In this document: piece after piece, positions 45,301 to 55,853 of the stretch
Position numbering within the stretch: the stretch's first letter is position 1
Layout of the letters: the number at the start of each line of letters is the position of its first letter
Assembly (NCBI GenBank): GCA_030549175.1
Contig: JAUKUA010000003.1
Span: forward strand, 372,001 to 436,000
Direction: 5' to 3'
Source: Lasiosphaeris hirsuta
Lineage: Eukaryota > Ascomycota > Sordariomycetes > Sordariales > Lasiosphaeriaceae
DNA: 64,000 bases
Notes under the pieces: model-generated
Database searches by the model: none
The model's input: the letters and a program-made list of their open reading frames with translations, nothing else
Told to the model about the DNA's origin: nothing
Made by a program: the position numbers and the translations under genes

Positions 45301-46685
45301 CCCCGGCCCAAGGGGTACAGCTTTGTTGATCCAGAGGAGCCCGTTGTCGATGCCCCAGTCGACCAGGACGAGACAGACGACGAAGATGTCCAAGATAGTA
45401 CGAGGCAAAAGTCGGCATCCATCTCAGCGCGCAAGCGTGCTCGCGGCTTCGCCCAGCAACCCCCCACCTCGATTCCCATCGACTTTGAAGAGAGCAGAGC
45501 CAAGCGCCAGCGCACCGCCAAGCACCAGCCAGCCCCCGAAATTGCCAGCTCGTCGTTTTACAGCAACCCTTCGGTAGATAGCCAACCCGAATCCCGGCCG
45601 TCCACGGCGTCCTCGGCTGCCACCGAAAACACGCTGGAGGCTGCCGAGGCCGCCGAGACTGCTTACTCGTTTCGCGGCGGGCGGAAACGCAATTTCGTGC
45701 TCGAGAACGACCCCGAGCATCAGCCAAAGCGCGCTCGCACCACCAAGGTCGACAATGCGGAGCCAAAGAAGCGGGGGCCCAAACGAAAGATGACTGCAAG
45801 CCATCCCGCGCCCACAGCTCAGGCCCCTCTTCCGCCGCCACCGCCGCCGCCGCCGCCGCCTGTCATTGCGCCTCCCGCAATCCCGCATCCCGCCGGAGGC
45901 CTGAAAGCGCCTACCTTGTTCTACAACCAGGGTCCCCCTACCTTGGCGCCCGCGCCTGGACCCCTTATGCACACATTTAACTCGTCGCCTGCCTTGTTGT
46001 CTGGTCCTCCCCCGCCGCCACCTGCGCCTCCGGTGGCCAAGAAGCCCATCACCAAGATCAAGCTTACCAACAACGGCTCTTCCTCACAAGCGTCGTCTCG
46101 CGCCGCCACCCCGGCCAACATTGCGCCCAACCCCAATCCCAAAGCACCCAGCAAGACATCCCGGAGCCTCAAGCCCGTTGCACCGGCCGAGCCTGGCACC
46201 AAGGCGGCCTTGAGCAGCGCAGCCACGGCCGAAGCGGAGCCGAAGCCCTATGCTGAGATGAGCAAGTCAGAGAAGATGAGCTGGTCGATGAGAAGTAGGT
46301 CTTCTCAACTCCGTTGGCAATGATGCCATGCTAACCATTTACAGGACGTTGGGCTTCTGGAGAAATGAAGGGAGCTGTGGAAAAACGTCGCAATACGCTC
46401 GCCAGCAAGAAAGCGGAGAAGGCATCGGTCCCTGCCAACGGGGACCCAGTTGCGATTGCACCAGGCGAAACCGGCTCAGCTGCGACGTCGGCCCCCGGCA
46501 CGCCATCGGGCACGCCAGCTCCCACGATTTTGATGCCCACCCCAGCCGGACCGTCAGTTGGGCTGCTCGCCTCACCTGTCCAGCCTCCGACAATGCAGGG
46601 CTATCAGCAGACACGGGGCCTGGCTCCCCCTCCGGTTTTGAGAGAGTTTGCGTATTCCAAGATGACGGGGGACCCGAAGGAGTAG
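42379..46685 (+). CDS. Large disordered, probably nuclear, conserved fungal protein
   Basis: Two exons, 42379-46294 and 46345-46685; intron 46295-46344 (50 nt, GTAGGT...TTACAG, branch GCTAAC) in phase 1. 1,418 residues. Starts MDRGRGRGRAAKKRATLPPS. Mostly low complexity: several basic nuclear-localisation-type clusters (SARKRARTF, SLRKRARID, STPKRRRPEK, KKRGPKRKM), an acidic Glu/Pro-rich third (about 280-480), and two more ordered parts with conserved-looking aromatic residues (SPFGINMALTPYYDGEDVRH and NPPRQYLFPKLRDPQEFTDA to PPLWRRHFDDAVKGPPTFEV). A ten-proline run lies near 1155. The C-terminal MSWSMRRRWASGEMKGAVEK is a short basic motif. It looks like a chromatin or transcription-associated scaffold; no domain is recognised, so no function is given. 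Confidence 0.85.
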
Positions 46686-48978
46686 GACAACACAGCACGA
46701 GAGGAGAAAGATGGACCGAGGAGGGAAGAGCAGTGATAAAATCAGCCATATTTCCTTTGTCCCGGTTGGGTACGAGGTCATTTTCATTTTGGCGGGATAG
46801 CATACATGCATGGCCTGGGACAGGGGGCATCTATCTAGCATTGCATGGCCCGTTTGGGCAGGTTGGGTTTTCTGCCGGGCATTTGGGATCATTTTGTGGA
46901 CGTGTAAAACAGGAAGACAGCAGTATATACATTATCTTCTGGGGGTTAATGGACCGATGCCTTTATCCGCGTTGCTGCAATGTGTTCTGGGGTTCTGGGG
47001 TTCTGGGGTTCTGGCGGTTTGGGCAAAACAACGAATGACAATGATCCCCTACCAACCGATTTCAGTGTCAACCTGTAATTTTTTTGAGTCATCGTGGCCT
47101 GCTGACTCCTGCCCGCATTTCCTGGATCGCGATCGAGATGGGAAACCACGTGAGTTGTAAAACTCTGTGATAGGTAGGTTCAACATGCTTTTTTTTTTTT
47201 TGGGGGGGGGGGTTTTTTGCCTTTGTAGGTTTTAGGCTTCCACCATCTGGAGCTAGTTTTCAATGACTCAGCTGACTGGCCTTAATTTTCGGTTGATGGG
47301 GCTTGTCAAGGTAAGGTTATCTGTCAGCTTTGGGCACATGCTTTGGGCGGAAATCCAGTGTTCTTTCATTGTGTGTCTAGCCAATCAGTCGACGAGTCTC
47401 GCTTTGGACAAGACTTTGAGAGAGCACCCACAGATTTTCTTGGGGGTTCGGGTCCTAGCAAACCAAGATGCAGGGTATGTATCATGGCAGTTGGGAATTC
47501 CGGGGTTGTGTTCAATTCGTTACATGCAATTATTGGTAGAGTGCAGTGGTTACACTCACACAGCTTGTTGGTCAATTGCTGCCAAATAATCCGGATGCAG
47601 CTTCGCGAAGCTGAAGCTCCTGAATCTATCCATGCCCATGCTTACTCCCAACGTTGTGATGGCGACAATATTTTCTGGGCCCAGGCAATACCCACATCAT
47701 ATCCAATCTCCAACATCTTCAGGGGCTCCAACAAGACTATCAACAACATCCCAAGGACTCCGGAACTGGCACAAGGACTTATTTGCCACCAAAAATGCGC
47801 TTTCCGTCGGCATCATTCAAGCTTCACGCGACATGCAAGCCAATTCAATTCCAACGCTCAGCTGTGTAATATGCTCCCCGACCCTCTTTTGGCTCCTGGA
47901 GGATTGACTGATCAAATCATTGTGTTGTCGGGATGAAGGGACAGGCTGGGCCGGAAGCTACGTGTGACAATGCTGTCGTGGTGATGGCAATAGTAATATC
48001 CAGGTTGTAACCGGTGATGTATCATAATTATGTCATGTTTGTTGATCCCGAAAGAGAATTGTTCCCCGTCGAAGAATTGGAAGGACGCTGCGCGCGCTCA
48101 GCTGGGCCGGGGCCATCCGACGAGACCTCGTGGGCTCGGAGCGACAGGTGCGGATGTCGTTTCAGGTGAGGCGGTTAGATGTGTTGTCGCATGTGCAGCC
48201 TCAAGAATGAATGGCGTTACGTGGGAGGAGTGTGCTGGAATTCGCGTGATCGATATGAGATGGCATTGGGGGTGGCGACAAGGACATGGGATGACATTCA
48301 GCAGCTCGCCTTTCCTTGGGTTGGAATTCGCAGCGAATTGACCAAAATCCCAAAATTTCGCACCCATCGATCGCTCTTGCCCTCCCGCATCTGTTTCATG
48401 AAGCAAGAGGCAACAGGCAACGAGGCACCGTGCTGCTCTCCATGCCCAATTGTCGACTTTCTCTTCGTCTTCTGCACCCATTGAGCTCCAAATATAGCCG
48501 AAATCGCAAGTCACCCCATGCTGGCAATTGAGCTGCCAACGAGCACCGCGGCAACTTGTCCAACTCAACCGACGCGCCTGCCGACATGATTCGACGACCA
48601 AAATTCCCTTGTGACGTCTGGCTCAATCTTGGGCAGAAAGACTAGGCCGTTGGCAAATGGTACCTCTGCCCAAACGGCTCCCTTTGCCTCAGGCCTGCAC
48701 CCCCAACGTGGTGCTCGCCCTCATTGGACCACCTGTTAACGCTTCACTCGCTCCAACACACGTTTCGACGCCCGGTGTGGAATGGTGTCAAATAGTGGAT
48801 CAGGTACAGCGGGAAATTTATAACGTCAAATACTGCCGTCTTCATTGACTCTCTGCTGCGGGGGGGGGAAGGGGGATTCCAGCTTCTCCAGTTCTCACTC
48901 AAAGCGGTCTTCACAGTCTCACTGCAGCGCAAACACCATCTGCTGCAACAACAACAACAACACCAGACTTGATCCATT
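46686..48978. other. Long intergenic, no supported gene
   Basis: Holds the 3' end of the large gene and the HET promoter. Includes an 8-bp TTCTGGGG repeat (46984-47013) and a T/G run at 47191-47216. Open frames here lack domains and good starts. Confidence 0.5.
46984..47013. repeat. 8-bp TTCTGGGG tandem repeat
   Basis: The unit TTCTGGGG is present three times plus a partial fourth. Confidence 0.8.
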
Positions 48979-51180
48979 ATGAGACTGATCAACACCACCA
49001 CGCTGGAGCTCGAGGAGTTTCCCGGCGCCAACGTCCCACCCTACGCCATCCTCTCGCACACTTGGGGCAAGGATGAGCTCACCATGGCCGAGCTGGAGAC
49101 CATTGCGAAACACAGGCGCACACAGGTCCAACAGGCCGCCAACGTCATCCCGCGCAATGACAAGGCCGACACGGTCAAGATGCTGCTGCTGTCCAGCATG
49201 CTGATGGCCTTCCGCGGGGGCGGGGACCCCGTGAAGCGCCCGCCCACACCACCCTCCATCACCGACGGGTACGAGAGCCGGTCGAGCTCCGAGAGCCGCG
49301 GCTTCGACAGCTTCCGTAACCATAGCTTCCAACGACGCAACTTCACCCCGCGCGACTACGAAAAAGCCTTGGTCCCCGCCTCTCTCCGCCAGGCGCACGC
49401 GCTCGAGCTCAAGGAGGGCTTCTCCAAGGTATCCTACACGTGCACGCAGGCCAGCCAGGACGGCTACCAATACGCCTGGGTCGACACGGTCTGCATCGAC
49501 AAGATGAGCAGCGCCGAGATGTCCGAGGCCATCAACTCCATGTACTCGTGGTACCACCGCGCGGCTGTCTGCTACGCCTACCTCCCCGACGTGCAGCACG
49601 GCGGGCAGCGGGGGGCCTACCGGATGTGGAAGGACGACTTTGCCGAGAGCCGCTGGTTCCTGCGCGGGTGGACCCTGCAGGAGCTCCTGGCGCCCCGCAA
49701 GCTACAGTTCTTCGGCGCCGGCTGGAAGCTTCTCGGGACCAAAGCCTCCCTCGCGCGCACCATCGTCAAGGCCACCGGCATCGACCGCCGCAGCCTGCTC
49801 GACCCGACCCAGATCCGCCGCATCCCGGCCGCCCGGCGCATGTGCTGGGCCATCCGCCGGTCGACCACCAAGCCCGAGGACATTGCGTACTCGCTGATGG
49901 GCTTGTTCGGCGTGTCCATGCCGATCCTGTACGGCGAGGGCGCCGAGGTAGCCTTCACCCGCCTGCAGACCGAGATCATCAAGCGCACGCCCGACCAGTC
50001 CCTCTTTGCGTGGGGCATTCTCGGCCAGGAGGACGCGCCGGTGCACCACCACACCAAGCTCGAGGAGTTTGACGACGACGCGCAGACGGGCACGCTGCCC
50101 ATCCTGGCGCGCTCGCCGCGCGACTTTGCGGGCATGGAGCGCGTGGTGCTCGCGACGCCGACGGTGCCGAGGGATGTCGAGGAGCACGAGATGACGCACC
50201 GCGGGCTGAAGATCAAGGTGAAGCTGGTGCAGGCCGGCAAGGGCAAGCACGCGTCGGCGCAGCGGTATTATATCGCGTCGCTGGACTGCAGGCATGAGTT
50301 TGAGGACCCCATCGATCGGCTGGGTATTTTGCTCGCCGAGACCGAGGTCCCCAACGTGCTGGTCAGGACGAGGACGAGGAAGCACACCAGAGTTTCAGGA
50401 GAGGATTTGGAGAGCGAGGGGTGCAAGGAGAGGACGGTATACATCTCGAACGAGGTGGCTGCCGCGGTCGACGGAGAGGAAGAGAAGCTCCTTGTGCACG
50501 CAAGGGACCTGATTACCCCCGGCTATGATATCGAGGATGTCCAGGCCAAGCAGGCGCAGTGGAATCGCGAGTTCGGGACGATGCGGCTGACGGGCATGGC
50601 GGCCGAGGACGGCGCCAAGGGCTGCGTGTACCAGCTGGCGGTCCTGACCTTTTTCAACCGGCATCTCGGCAGCGGCTTCCTCACGCGCATCATGGTCGAT
50701 GGGACGTCGGGCGAGAGCTTTGTCGATCTACTGCCGCCGCCCGAGTCACCGCCCGTAGATCACAAGATGCTGGAAGGGAAAGACGAGGCGGAGTTGAGAA
50801 AGATAAAAGAGGAGATTGATGATGCGACACTGGACCGGCTCAGGGCCGAGGCGAGGAAAATTTGGGAGAGCCCCGGGAAGGCGCAGCTGCCGCTGGCGAA
50901 GCCATCCTCGATAAAGGGGGCGTCGCAGGTGCGAACGGTGGATGTGGTGAACCCCGAGACCTTTGGAGAGGAGGAGGAGGACCAGCCACAGCAAGGGCCG
51001 GGGAAGCCGCGTTCCATCGATGGGGGAGGAGGAGATGCTCAGAAGCTCCACGAACAGGTTCACTTTTCCGAGATGTGGGAAAAAGAGTACTATCGCATAG
51101 TGGACGCCAGCATAACAAGGAAGAAGCGGGGTGTTATCGTTTTGGACATGGGGTCACAACTCTTTGCGGCACCGGAATAA
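48979..51180 (+). CDS. HET-domain (heterokaryon incompatibility) protein, intact
   Basis: Single exon, 733 residues, start MRLINTTTLELEEFPG at 48979 just 3' of a CAACAACAACAA leader. HET domain landmarks: PYAILSHTWGKDELTMAELE at 21-40, YAWVDTVCIDKMSSAEMSEA near 163-182, INSMYSWYHRAAVCYAYLPD, and the following ESRWFLRGWTLQELLAPRKL. The domain is split by about 80 residues of Ser/Pro-rich insertion (PPTPPSITDGYESRSSSESR) between the first two motifs. After it comes the frequent CWAIRRSTTKPEDIAYSLMG, LFGVSMPILYGEGAEVAFTR. The C-terminal 330 residues have no known domain and a disordered end. HET proteins trigger cell death on non-self recognition. Convergent with the P450 gene, 161 bp apart. Confidence 0.9.
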   Translation: MRLINTTTLELEEFPGANVPPYAILSHTWGKDELTMAELETIAKHRRTQVQQAANVIPRNDKADTVKMLLLSSMLMAFRGGGDPVKRPPTPPSITDGYESRSSSESRGFDSFRNHSFQRRNFTPRDYEKALVPASLRQAHALELKEGFSKVSYTCTQASQDGYQYAWVDTVCIDKMSSAEMSEAINSMYSWYHRAAVCYAYLPDVQHGGQRGAYRMWKDDFAESRWFLRGWTLQELLAPRKLQFFGAGWKLLGTKASLARTIVKATGIDRRSLLDPTQIRRIPAARRMCWAIRRSTTKPEDIAYSLMGLFGVSMPILYGEGAEVAFTRLQTEIIKRTPDQSLFAWGILGQEDAPVHHHTKLEEFDDDAQTGTLPILARSPRDFAGMERVVLATPTVPRDVEEHEMTHRGLKIKVKLVQAGKGKHASAQRYYIASLDCRHEFEDPIDRLGILLAETEVPNVLVRTRTRKHTRVSGEDLESEGCKERTVYISNEVAAAVDGEEEKLLVHARDLITPGYDIEDVQAKQAQWNREFGTMRLTGMAAEDGAKGCVYQLAVLTFFNRHLGSGFLTRIMVDGTSGESFVDLLPPPESPPVDHKMLEGKDEAELRKIKEEIDDATLDRLRAEARKIWESPGKAQLPLAKPSSIKGASQVRTVDVVNPETFGEEEEDQPQQGPGKPRSIDGGGGDAQKLHEQVHFSEMWEKEYYRIVDASITRKKRGVIVLDMGSQLFAAPE

Positions 51181-51341
51181 AAATTGGAAAAAAAGGGGCA
51201 AGGGGGGGTTTGCATTCGGAACGGAGTTTGGAGCCATGGGGGGGTGGTGATATATATCCTCCATTTGATTTAGGCGGGTTAGAACTTGTTTTTCTTTGAT
51301 ACCAATCATACTTCAGACTAGAATCGAGACGTCATGTTACA

Positions 51342-53170
51342 CTACATAATAAGGTGCTTACCTCTCTGCGCACCTGCATCCAAGTGCAACCTCACACGAA
51401 CGCCATCCCCTGGCGTCAGCACTGTCATCCAACTTCGCTTCTCGTTATTGCTGCCTTTAGCAGGCACAATCTGGTCGTACCGCATCACGGTTCGAGCAAT
51501 GACAAAAGACACCTGGGTCATGCTGTAGCCCTGGCCGACGCATATCTGGGGTCCGCCGCTGAAGGGCGTGTACTCCCAGCCACGTCTCCGGCCCTCCCAC
51601 CGCTCGGGCCGGAACTCGTCGGCGTCGGGGCCCCAGATGTCCTTTCGACGATGGCTGCAAGAACGGTCAGTACTGTATTCCCCCATGTTGTGTGTGCAAG
51701 GGATGGATGGATGGATGGATGGATGGATGAATAAATGAATGAATGAATGAATGAATGAATGAATGAATAATCTCACGTCAGGTAGGTCCCCAGCTGCACC
51801 CTCGCCCCCTTCTTGACCGCAACGGGGCTCTTCCCGTCCGGCCCGCCGCCGACGGGAAGCACGGTGTCGCGGATGGCCTCGCGGACATTGATAGGCCCCG
51901 CGGGGAACAGGCGCAACGCCTCGAGCAGGCAGAACTGGAGGTAGTCGCACCCCTTGAGGGTCTCGAGGTTGAACTCGGCCATGGGCCTCTGCTCGGTGCC
52001 AAAGACTGCGACAACGTTCCCGCGCAGCTTGGCGTAGATGTCGGGCTTGGCCGCCAGCATGGCAAACACCCACCCGAGGGCGGCGGCCGAGGTGTCCATG
52101 CCGGCCACCAGCAGGTGCATCGTCTGCTCGACCATGTCCTTCTGCGAGGCCCCGCGCGCCTCCATCTCCTCGATGACGGTGTCGGGGGTCTCGGCGACGG
52201 CGGCGCCGCCGCGCGCGGCCCGGCCCTCGGCGCGCACGTGCGACACGTAGCCGTCGACCATGCGGTACAGGTCGCGGCAGGCCTGGCGGAACTCGCGGCC
52301 GTCGTACAGCCAGTACATGTTGGACAGCTTGATGCGGTGGCCGACGTAGCTGCCGGCCTTGTTGAAGGTGGTGTCGAAGCCCCACAGGTGCGACTCCTTG
52401 TAGGCCGACGCCGGCAGGTGTCCGGTGCGCACCAGCTCGGCCGTCTGCGTCTCGGCCGACGCCCCAAACAGGAACTGCGTCGCCGTGTCCATGGTCAGCC
52501 GGTACATGTGGTCGAGCAGGTTGACGTCGGCGGTCCAGCCGTCGGCGGCCGGCGCGCCCAGCGCCGCGAAGATGAGCTGCATGTGGCGCTCGCTGTCGGC
52601 CACGTTGGCGTCGAAGCGCCGGCGCGTGAACTGGGGGCGCACCATGCCGCGCCAGTGCGCCCACACGGGCCCGTCGGTCGTGAACAGGCCCGGCAGCAGC
52701 ATGGGCTGGGCGGCGAGCGAGCGGAACTCGGGCCGCTTGTAGTCGTCGAACCGGGTGGCCAGCACGCACTGGATGTTGGCCGGCTCGATGGTGTTGATGC
52801 CCTTCTGGGTGCGCGTCAGGGGGGACACGATGGCGTGCGTGTTGCCGAAGCGCGCGTACTTGCGCGAGAAGTGGCCCTCGAACAGGTCGCCCCGGACCGA
52901 GGCCCGGTACACCTCGTACTTGCGGTTGAGGCTCCACGGCATCGGGATCGGGTTGGACGCCGAGGGTACCGGCTGGCACTTGGACGCCCGCGCGAACAGG
53001 TTGAACTTGTGCTTGCTCCACAGCGTACCGGCGACGTTGGTCACGAACAGCACCAGCAGCGCCACCGCCAGGTTCCCGAAGCTGAAGAGCGACATCTGGG
53101 CCCTGGCGTGGGCTGCCGCCGCTTCCGACGAGCCCAACACCGATGAGGCATCTGCTGTGTAGTTTTCCAT
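51342..53170 (-). CDS. Cytochrome P450 monooxygenase (CYP52-like)
   Basis: Two exons, 53170-51777 and 51654-51342; intron 51655-51776 (122 nt, GTGAGA...TTGCAG) in phase 2, restoring YLTHRRKDIWGPDADEF. 568 residues; start MENYTADASS (ATG 53170-53168). An N-terminal membrane anchor (LAVALLVLFVTNVAGTLW) holds it in the ER. P450 signatures: I-helix LLVAGMDTSAAALGW, K-helix EALRLFP (ExxR), PERW motif FRPERW and heme loop FSGGPQICVGQGY with the axial Cys near 503. Order and motif forms (GGPxICxGQ) resemble the CYP52/CYP63 n-alkane and fatty-acid hydroxylase group; substrate is not determined. It would need the ER NADPH-P450 reductase. The intron is largely a tetranucleotide repeat. The end of the last exon has a donor-like GTAAGCACC, so the final five or six residues are less certain. 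Confidence 0.9.
51703..51772. repeat. Tetranucleotide repeat inside the P450 intron
   Basis: GGAT repeated about six times, then GAAT/AATG repeated about ten times (plus-strand reading), filling most of the 122-nt intron. Confidence 0.9.
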
Positions 53171-54613
53171 TGGGACTAGATATATACAATTGATGGTGAT
53201 GGAAGACAAGTGGTGGGCAAAAACTTGAAGTCTTCAAATGGCTATGTCCAGTCTGCCTTATCTTATATATACACTACCATACTCGGTAAGGTACCTAACC
53301 TACCTACCCTACCTACCTACCTACCTACCTACCTACCCACCTACCTACCCTGTCCCCCCTGCCTTACCTTTGCTACCCTGCTCTGCCGTCTCGCTACCTT
53401 GCTAACGACCTTATGTATGCCCCCCCCCCCCCCCTCCCCACTCCCCCATCCCCCCTGCCGGCATGCACCTAGACCCCTCCCCCCCCCCCCTAGCATGAAG
53501 CAGAACTAATCGTTGCTACCGGTGGTAGAGCGTTGCGAGTGGCTGCCAGTCCTTATCCGATCCTTCCGAGTTGTCAATGCCACCTCAAGGTCCAAGATAT
53601 CCCGGCATTGCAAGGGCACAAATGTCGATTATGGGCAGTTGATTGGCGCCGCGTCGTTTGTAACTATGTACCATCATAGCGTTTTCTCCCCGGCTCCCGC
53701 TTGTCCCCATCACTTGCTTCGCCTAGCCCTACCAATTTAAAAAATTCGAGAGTTTCACAAGTTGACCCCTTGCCCAGGCGCCCCCCCCACCCCGGTCCTT
53801 TGCACCTCGGAGCAGTCATGTGATAGAGTCCTTATATTCATTCTTTCCCCCAACAACCCCGCAGACAGTAAAACAGCTCGTCTCGCAGGCTAATAAGGGT
53901 GAACACCAACGGCGGCTAACCCACGCTTGTCGGAACAATACCATTTTCAGCTGCAGTTCGATTGCCATCCGCATGCAGCCGCCCAAGCTACAGAGCCAAG
54001 GGAGGAGCCAAGGTAGCAGCGGCGCAACATGTTTTCCGTCTATTCGCTCGCTTGACGCAGTTCCCAGCCCAATCTAGCCCCAATCGTCTAGACCGCTGCG
54101 TGAGGGATTTTGGCGCACCGCATTATCGTGATACCAGAGCACCGCCAGATTGCCGCATGCAGACTCGACCTGCTAGTCGAAAAAAGAAAAGAAGAAGAAA
54201 AACGTCGAGTCCGAGCCCTCGAGTCCGACCTTCAAGGGTTCAGAACGACCATTTCCCAAGGGACGAACCGAGATGCGGCACGATCCCATGTTCCCGGGCC
54301 GCACCTTTAGTGCAGTGTCGACATACTAGGGCGCCAAGAGGAATGGGGTGAGCCTGTCTCGGCGCATTGTAGGATCGTTCGGATCACACCTGAGCGCTGG
54401 CAGTGCATGGTGTCGAAAACGATGGGTTTTTCGGCTGTGAACTGGGCTAGAAAAGGGTCGATCCCTACGGAACCTATAGTGCACCAAAGACAGACTTCTG
54501 GAGAAGCCGTGTGGGTAAGGTGAGTTGGTCGGGAACAAAAAAGCAACTCTCTCTCACAGGCCCCTGGACTGGGTTCCAGCATCCATCCCCACTCCTCAAG
54601 GTTAAAGTTCATC
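53171..54613. other. Divergent promoter region with CCTA repeat
   Basis: Between the P450 (minus) and methyltransferase (plus) starts. Holds a CCTA microsatellite (53295-53352) and poly-C runs near 53419-53432 and 53479-53490. No gene seen. Confidence 0.55.
53295..53352. repeat. (CCTA)n microsatellite upstream of the P450
   Basis: About twelve CCTA/CCTAC-type units with a few interruptions, about 130-180 bp upstream of the P450 start codon. Confidence 0.9.
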
Positions 54614-55300
54614 ATGAGCACGGAAACTCCAATCGACGTCCTTCACGAGAACGGCGTGGCGTATGCGCTCGACCGTTCATACACGGCCTCGGGCAGGTAA
54701 GCCGGCCGTTACCTCGCCAAAACCTCATCTGAGCTGATCACCCCCCCCCCCCCCCTTCCCCAACAGGCTGGCGCTGCAGCACCAACTCTGGAAGGAAGTA
54801 ACAGTAAAACCCATCAGCCCCCGCATCCTCGCCCATCTCAAGTCGCCCAAAGGCGGGTCCGCCGGCGCCGCGGTCGAGGTGAACATAGCCGATGTCGGGA
54901 CCGGAACAGGGCAAGTTGCCCCCCTCTCCCCCCCCCTCTCCCCTCTTCCCCTCCGTGAAACACCCTAACAAGTCTCCAGAATCTGGGCCGTCGACATTGC
55001 GCGTGGGCTGTCGACGCAGGAGGTCAAGTTCAAGGTGCACGGGTTCGACATCAGCGACGAGCAGTTCCCGCCGGCGCATGCGCTGCCGGCGGGCGTGCAG
55101 CTGAGCGTGGCCGACGCACTTGCAGCCCCGGCCGAGTACCTCTGCGGCACCTTCGACCTCGTCCACATCGCCCACTTTGCCGGCGTGCGCGCGCTCGGCG
55201 AGGACCCCAGCCCGGCCATGGACCACGCCATGGCGCTGTTGAGTATGAGCCCAGAAGTTTATTAGATCAGTGTCTTGTGTGTGTTTGTGTGTGTGTGTGT

Positions 55301-55349
<49 letters not shown>

Positions 55350-55853
55350 GCTAACGACCCGGACGCAGAGCCCGGCGGCTGGATCCAGTGGGACGAGTGG
55401 GCTCAGGACGGCAAGGGCAAGATCGAGATCCTCAGCCAGGGCCCAAGTCCGCGGTGCGACGCGGCGCTGGTGTTGACGGCAAAGGTTCTTCCAAAGTTGA
55501 GTCTCGACGCCCTCCCCCCTTGTTTGTTGTTTGTGTTGAGAGTTTTCTGACGCCACCAAAGGTGGGTGCTCGATGTGCCGGGATATCTGACCAAGTGCGG
55601 TTTCCTCGAGGCCGGCCGCCATGACTTTATCCCGCCCAGCCACCTGCTCCCGCAGCTGACTTCGCTATGGTACATGACGGCCGACGAGATTATCCAGTGT
55701 GGGTTTGAGGAGCCGACGAGGTCGGCCCTGATGGAGGCGCTCGCGGGGGCGTATGCCGAGACGAGAGACAAGGCAGTTGGGGCCATGTTCAAGACGTGCC
55801 CATCGTCGAATATCGGGCAGAAGCCGAATGGCAGCCTAGGGGCCTGCGGGTAG
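54614..55853 (+). CDS. LaeA-type SAM-dependent methyltransferase
   Basis: Five exons: 54614-54696, 54767-54910, 54980-55242, 55369-55495, 55562-55853, giving 302 residues; start MSTETPIDVLHENGVAYALD. Every junction restores family motifs. Motif I IADVGTGTGIWAVDIA is split by intron 2, which uses a GC donor (GCAAGT at 54911, AG at 54978-54979). Intron 3 (55243-55368) contains a GT/GA microsatellite, and intron 4 (55496-55561) has a weak GTTGAG donor. Then VHGFDISDEQFPP, FDLVHIAHFAG, LLKPGGWIQWDEW and the C-terminal CGFLEAGRHDFIPP. The class methylates small molecules or acts as LaeA-like regulators; no substrate is implied. Neighbour of the P450, divergently transcribed, so joint metabolism is possible but no backbone enzyme is present. 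Confidence 0.85.
55272..55348. repeat. GT/GA microsatellite in a methyltransferase intron
   Basis: A (GT)n block followed by (GA)n with one AAA interruption, entirely inside intron 3, explaining its larger size (126 nt versus about 70 for the others). Confidence 0.9.

Noticed and set aside
47343..47936. 197-codon open frame
   Set aside because: Starts at a non-ATG codon and the translation has no domain-like pattern.
51354..51375. A possible terminal intron in the P450 (GTAAGC...TGTAG)
   Set aside because: Only about 22 nt; the protein already ends at the normal family position.
51180..55853. A secondary-metabolite cluster (P450 plus methyltransferase)
   Set aside because: No PKS, NRPS, terpene cyclase, DMAT or transporter in the window; two tailoring-type enzymes alone do not make a cluster.
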